A stretch of DNA of 25,115 nt. Source: Clostridiales bacterium. Lineage in GTDB: Bacteria; Bacillota; Clostridia; Christensenellales; Aristaeellaceae. Location: positions 1 to 25,115 of the forward strand of contig JAHZHZ010000022.1 in the NCBI GenBank assembly GCA_019419995.1, written 5' to 3'. The notes beneath the pieces were generated by a model. It did no database searches, was not told the origin of the DNA, and saw only the letters and a program-made list of their open reading frames with translations. The position numbers and the translations under genes were made by a program. This document shows positions 22,429-25,115 of the stretch, in pieces (positions within the stretch are counted from its first letter, which is position 1; each line of letters starts with the position of its first letter).

Positions 22429-22466
22429 AAGGGATGGCGTGAAAGGTTTGCGCCATCCTTTGTTTT
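22429..22466 (+). terminator. Terminator of the ireB-ruvX unit
   Basis: GGATGGCG (22432-22439) pairs with CGCCATCC (22451-22458), followed by TTTGTTTT. It lies just after the DUF1292 stop. Confidence 0.9.
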
Positions 22467-22537
22467 AATTTCACATTCAATTTTGTTTTTTCTCAATATT
22501 GCCCAAAAAAACCGACAATAAATCCCACAAAAAAAGC

Positions 22538-22566
22538 TTGATTTTTCTTCAGAAATCAGATATAAT
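22538..22566 (+). promoter_or_regulatory. Promoter of the tRNA-Leu gene
   Basis: TTGATT (22538-22543), a 17-base spacer and a perfect TATAAT (22561-22566) stand about 90 bases before the tRNA, giving a leader of about 80 bases with no evident gene. Confidence 0.72.
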
Positions 22567-22654
22567 ATTCCAGTACCTTGACGTGACAACAGTTCGTCGG
22601 TTGATGGATACTCTGAATGGACTTTGTTGGATGTCGAGTGGGTAAATTAAATGT

Positions 22655-22738
22655 GCCGGTGTGATGGAATGGCAGACGTGTCGCACTCAAAATGCGATGG
22701 AGAGATCCGTGTCGGTTCGAGTCCGACCACCGGCACCA
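22655..22738 (+). tRNA. tRNA-Leu (anticodon CAA)
   Basis: This 84-base class II tRNA has acceptor arms GCCGGTG (22655-22661) and CACCGGC (22728-22734), discriminator A and an encoded CCA (22736-22738). The anticodon stem TCGCA/TGCGA encloses loop CTCAAAA with anticodon CAA (22688-22690), reading UUG leucine codons. The T-arm is GTCGG-TTCGAGT-CCGAC. The long variable arm between 22697 and 22711 is as expected for leucine. Confidence 0.97.
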
Positions 22739-22741
22739 GAT

Positions 22742-22782
22742 TCCCTACCAGGATTTGATACAATTCTGGTAGGGATTTTTTT
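22742..22782 (+). terminator. Terminator of the tRNA-Leu gene
   Basis: TCCCTACCAG (22742-22751) pairs with CTGGTAGGGA (22766-22775), followed by TTTTTTT (22776-22782). Confidence 0.93.
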
Positions 22783-22784
22783 GT

Positions 22785-22984
22785 CTCGTGGGAGGAATGG
22801 AAGGACTCGTGGCGTTTTATGGAATAAATACTTACCACGGTATGCCACTCACTTACTTGACCATGAACCCCTTGGCCTTCGATGAGATGGCCCATCAAAA
22901 CAAGCTGCACTTCTTTGATCGGCAGCGCCACTCGACAAAGGCAAAATTCAGCGGCACGATGTACCCCTGCTCCACAACCTTTAA
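22785..22984. other. Stretch with no convincing gene
   Basis: Between the tRNA terminator and the Rhs-like remnant there are about 200 bases with a 69-codon open frame on the plus strand (22788-22997) and overlapping frames on the minus strand. None has recognisable homology or a clear domain. It looks like decayed coding sequence. Confidence 0.4.
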
Positions 22985-23443
22985 GATGGCATTGTGAAAA
23001 TCTTTGACAATGCCGGAATTCCCATGGTAGAATTCAAGTACGGTGCATGGTGCAGGACGATGAGTACGACTGTCACCCTTGGCCTATACATTGGGCAAGC
23101 AGGTGTTACTGCGCTTTTACCGGGTTCGGGCATTGCTCATAATATAGCATCAACGGTTCAAGGAGGGAAGATTGATTGGCAGGCTGAAGCATTTAAAACG
23201 GTAGCGGGTGTTGTAATTGACATCGGGGTAGGAAAGGCATTAAGTAAGACAGAGAGCTTCGTGGACAATAAAATCATTCCTAAAAACTATTCAACATACA
23301 AGCATACCTTGTCTACCCGTTATCCTAATATTACTCGCGACGAAGTTTATAGCAGAATGCGTTTCCGCGGAACTGTTGCGAGAGGTATTAATGCTTGCAC
23401 CCGATTCTCCGTTTATAGCGTGCGCGCGGCGTTGCCAGTCTGA
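22985..23443 (+). pseudogene. Truncated Rhs/polymorphic-toxin C-terminal remnant
   Basis: The frame opens after an in-frame TAA (22982-22984) and reads DGIVKIFDNAGIPMVEFKYG-AW, which matches the last Rhs repeat pattern (GxVVxxxDxxGxxVxxYxYDAWG) with some decay. The usual hyperconserved Rhs core that should follow is missing. Instead it runs into a glycine- and helix-rich region (QAGVTALLPGSGIAHNIAST...AFKTVAGVVIDIGVGKAL) typical of pre-toxin segments, and then a 60-residue tail that could be a toxin domain. The GTG at 22994 has no good ribosome binding site. I read it as a broken toxin fragment left after a deletion; a short expressed protein cannot be excluded. Confidence 0.55.
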
Positions 23444-23448
23444 ATAAA

Positions 23449-23916
23449 ATGATGTATACGCTGGATGGATTGTGGTATAATGTATTTTTTTTCGATGTAA
23501 TTGCATTTATAGCTGGTATATTCTGTATCATCTTCGGATTGTTTCGGATCTTTAAACGAAAAATAGATTTCGAAGCAATAGGTACGTTAGTAGTGGGGGT
23601 CCTTGGCCTTTTTATGATCGTTCATAAGGGAATTCAGGATATTCGCAGCATTCAACAGAGAGATTTTATAAAAGTACAGGGCGTATTTGAATATTATAAC
23701 AGAGAGCCGAGAGCAGCGCCTTTCACAGCGGGGTATGTTTTTTCAACAGGAGAGCCCTGGAAACAAACTTATTATCTTGACTCGTTTACGTTGAGAAAGC
23801 ATTTAGGCGCTGGTTTTGAGTTTTCCAAAGGTTCCAAATATGAGCTTATATACGATTCGTCGTCCAAAATACTCGTCGGGGTCAAAAGTATCGACGATGA
23901 TTCAGCCGAAAAATGA
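23449..23916 (+). CDS. Small membrane protein, possible immunity protein
   Basis: This 155-aa protein has two predicted membrane segments (about residues 12-32 and 42-60), followed by a soluble C-terminal domain (about 70-150) with a beta-rich feel (VQGVFEYYNREPRAAPFTAGYVF...). It starts 5 bases after the stop of the toxin-like remnant, a position typical for immunity genes of polymorphic toxins. No strong ribosome binding site is visible, so it may depend on upstream translation. The C-terminal part is loosely reminiscent of DUF3592-type proteins, but I would not assign it. Function is inferred from position only. Confidence 0.62.
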   Translation: MMYTLDGLWYNVFFFDVIAFIAGIFCIIFGLFRIFKRKIDFEAIGTLVVGVLGLFMIVHKGIQDIRSIQQRDFIKVQGVFEYYNREPRAAPFTAGYVFSTGEPWKQTYYLDSFTLRKHLGAGFEFSKGSKYELIYDSSSKILVGVKSIDDDSAEK

Positions 23917-23987
23917 CGAGAAATATAGATAAATCGAGTTTTTAAAATTATGCCAAACGAATCAAACTGTCCAGCCCCCGCACTTCA

Positions 23988-24071
23988 GAGGCTTCTTGTT
24001 CCACGCCAAGAAGCCTCCCCCATTTTCCCCCGGGGTAAAAAACGGTGGTTTTTCCCTCCGAATTTTACCCC
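23988..24071. repeat. Two strong hairpins in an intergenic region
   Basis: GAGGCTTCTTG (23988-23998) and CAAGAAGCCTC (24007-24017) form a perfect 11-bp stem. Shortly after, GGGGTAAAA (24032-24040) and TTTTACCCC (24063-24071) form a 9-bp stem with a 22-base loop. Neither is followed by a clean T-run. Together they may end transcription of the membrane protein gene or be a structured element. The rest of 23917-24141 shows nothing coding. Confidence 0.5.
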
Positions 24072-24141
24072 CCTCTCCCTTTTCGCCGGATTGGTTCACT
24101 TTCTGCTAAGGGAGCCAGATACATTTTAATTTGGAGGAATT

Positions 24142-24240
24142 ATGAAAAATCGAGTTATTTGCCTTTTTGATAGCGAAGAAAATCATGACAGCGTTGCATG
24201 GGGAATTGAGATCTACAACCAAGCATGGAACGACGAATAG
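24142..24240 (+). CDS. Mini-ORF of 32 codons with a strong ribosome binding site
   Basis: An ATG at 24142 with GGAGG at 24133-24137 opens a 32-codon frame ending in TAG. The peptide starts MKNRVICLFDSEENHDS and is acidic overall, with no membrane segment. It may be a genuine small gene, a leader peptide for the lipoprotein gene that follows 26 bases later, or the surviving start of a truncated gene. I do not recognise it. Confidence 0.45.
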   Translation: MKNRVICLFDSEENHDSVAWGIEIYNQAWNDE

Positions 24241-24266
24241 ATTGATGAATAAGATGGAGAAATGAT

Positions 24267-24689
24267 ATGCGTATTCGGAGTATTTCAATGGCGGTGCTCA
24301 TTATACTGATATGTTTATCGCTGGCAGCTTGTTCGTTTCCGATTACGAAAGCCGGAGCCAGAGCAAGGGCGAATTCAGACTTTACTGAAAACAAAGAAGC
24401 TTTTGCGCAAGTTGTGAATGCTGCAAATCTTCATGGCAACATCCTGTCGGCAACGCTTGGAATTGGCACCATCCGAGAAATCGTGGTTCCTGATGAACTG
24501 GCTGCGACGGGCATCAATGCCATCTATGCAGACGCCAACGATCGGATGATTTATTTTGAATATGCGGAACCGATTATGTGGACTACCGCCTTTGGAATCT
24601 TATATGCAGCGGACGACCCCAGCCTCCCCGAATGGTATCGCCTGGAGCCCATCGAAGATCACTGGTATTTTTATCGCATTGTATCCTGA
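24267..24689 (+). CDS. Putative lipoprotein
   Basis: This 140-aa exported lipoprotein has a basic start, a hydrophobic signal segment and a lipobox LAAC with Cys22, so it should be anchored on the outer face of the membrane. The mature part is mixed alpha/beta with aromatic residues near the end (WYRLEPIEDHWYFYRI). No known domain is recognised. GGAG lies about 9 bases upstream of the ATG. Its place between two toxin-like remnants fits an immunity lipoprotein, but that is inference. Confidence 0.68.
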   Translation: MRIRSISMAVLIILICLSLAACSFPITKAGARARANSDFTENKEAFAQVVNAANLHGNILSATLGIGTIREIVVPDELAATGINAIYADANDRMIYFEYAEPIMWTTAFGILYAADDPSLPEWYRLEPIEDHWYFYRIVS

Positions 24690-24690
24690 G

Positions 24691-24963
24691 CATTGCCCAG
24701 CCACGCGAATAGGTGAGTTTGCCTTTAGCTTGTTCACGAAACCTTTTGGTGAGTTCCTTGATCGTGAGCTGTTTGGTGGAACCAAAATGCAACCCCGGCA
24801 TTATTTACAGAAGGTAGGTAGGACTGTAACTCGTACGTATGCTAAGTGTACAGTAAGAGCACTTAGACCTATAAGAATAGGCTTCGAAAAATTATTGATA
24901 CGATTGTCGATGCAATTACAACTTATATTTCGGAAGCGTTTCCGACCTAGTAAGGAGATTTGA
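24691..24963 (+). pseudogene. Possible frameshifted remnant of a toxin C-terminus
   Basis: No ATG with a ribosome binding site opens here, yet two frames look protein-like in succession. One reads GEFAFSLFTKPFGEFLDREL...GRTVTRTYAK...RALRPIRIGF and stays open to 24963. In another frame, from about 24885, KIIDTIVDAITTYISEAFPT ends at a TAG at 24952. Joining them by one frameshift near 24885 gives a convincing helical protein end. A strong AAGGAG then leads into the next gene. I read this as a decayed tail of an Rhs-like or other toxin; confidence is modest. Confidence 0.4.
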
Positions 24964-25115
24964 ATGGGTAATTTAATGAATCTGGCATGGACAACTTCTT
25001 TTGGCGCAATTGTATTAGGGGCGATCTGTCTTATAGCCTATGCAATAAGTTGTTTTAGGAAAAAAACTCTGGAGCGAACAAAAACATTCGTGGTAATTGT
25101 GGTGATCGCCTATTT
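24964..25115 (+). CDS. Membrane protein, partial (runs off the window)
   Basis: An ATG at 24964 with AAGGAG about 7 bases upstream opens a frame that continues past the window end. The visible 50 residues have one membrane segment (about 10-31, SFGAIVLGAICLIAYAISCF), a basic loop (RKKTLERTK) and the start of a second hydrophobic segment (TFVVIVVIAYF). By position after a toxin-like remnant it may be another immunity-type membrane protein. Family unknown. Confidence 0.65.
   Translation, partial: MGNLMNLAWTTSFGAIVLGAICLIAYAISCFRKKTLERTKTFVVIVVIAY

Noticed and set aside
22647..22931. Minus-strand open frame across the tRNA-Leu gene
   Set aside because: Its C-terminal part is simply the reverse complement of the tRNA, a well-known false protein; no ribosome binding site or domain supports it.
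1..25115. CRISPR array, intact insertion sequence or prophage
   Set aside because: No regularly spaced repeats, transposase, integrase or phage structural genes are visible on either strand.
22655..25115. tRNA-targeted integrative element with a duplicated tRNA 3' end
   Set aside because: I looked for a second copy of the tRNA-Leu T-arm/3' end downstream and saw none inside the window, and no integrase is present.

Overview
The window looks like a chromosome segment from an anaerobic Bacillota of class Clostridia, probably a gut-type lineage; the genus cannot be named from this sequence. The evidence is a Gram-positive LexA box (GAACATATGTTC), strong GGAGG ribosome binding sites, sigma-A-type promoters, and clostridial marker genes: DUF951, IreB (UPF0297), RuvX with DUF1292, a small protein carrying an ISTTECTGL-like core, Hsp33 and a DeoD-type phosphorylase. 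No rRNA, CRISPR array or intact insertion sequence was seen. There is one tRNA, tRNA-Leu(CAA).

Layout. (1) 1-2912: a Y-family polymerase (dinB, minus strand) diverges from an orphan beta-class DNA methyltransferase. The dinB promoter is overlaid by two LexA boxes. (2) 2913-6091: a plus-strand operon of DUF951, two tandem type I signal peptidases, and a membrane-anchored M1-aminopeptidase-like protein that has lost its zinc and catalytic residues; a strong terminator follows. (3) 6145-10084: minus-strand units for a DUF3788 protein, a PrsA/SurA-like foldase, and an aminotransferase coupled to a DEDDh exonuclease. (4) 10120-16732: a long minus-strand operon of a SAM methyltransferase, Hsp33, three TPR/HEAT/zinc-ribbon scaffold proteins, two small proteins and DeoD. 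The genes are tightly packed or overlapping, with one good promoter at the top and one terminator at the bottom. (5) 16791-18543: a HAD phosphatase (plus strand) and an OmpR-type response regulator (minus strand) with no histidine kinase beside it. (6) 18642-22466: a plus-strand run of PRC-barrel protein, small membrane protein, AI-2E-family transporter, IreB, ferredoxin-fused aldo/keto reductase, and a RuvX-DUF1292 open frame. (7) 22538-22782: tRNA-Leu with its own promoter and terminator. (8) 22785-25115: a lower-quality accessory region with Rhs/polymorphic-toxin C-terminal remnants, small membrane or lipoprotein candidates for immunity, a 32-codon mini-ORF and large hairpins.

Most of the window is housekeeping: protein export and folding (signal peptidases, foldase, Hsp33), purine salvage, DNA damage response, and the IreB/RuvX signalling-replication cluster. 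The points most worth a second look are the RuvX-DUF1292 reading frame (a true fusion, or a one-base event in an A7 run), the pseudo-M1 protein next to two signal peptidases, the unnamed TPR/HEAT/zinc-ribbon genes with Hsp33, the small overlapping gene pair at 10970-11292, and the decayed toxin/immunity array downstream of the tRNA.
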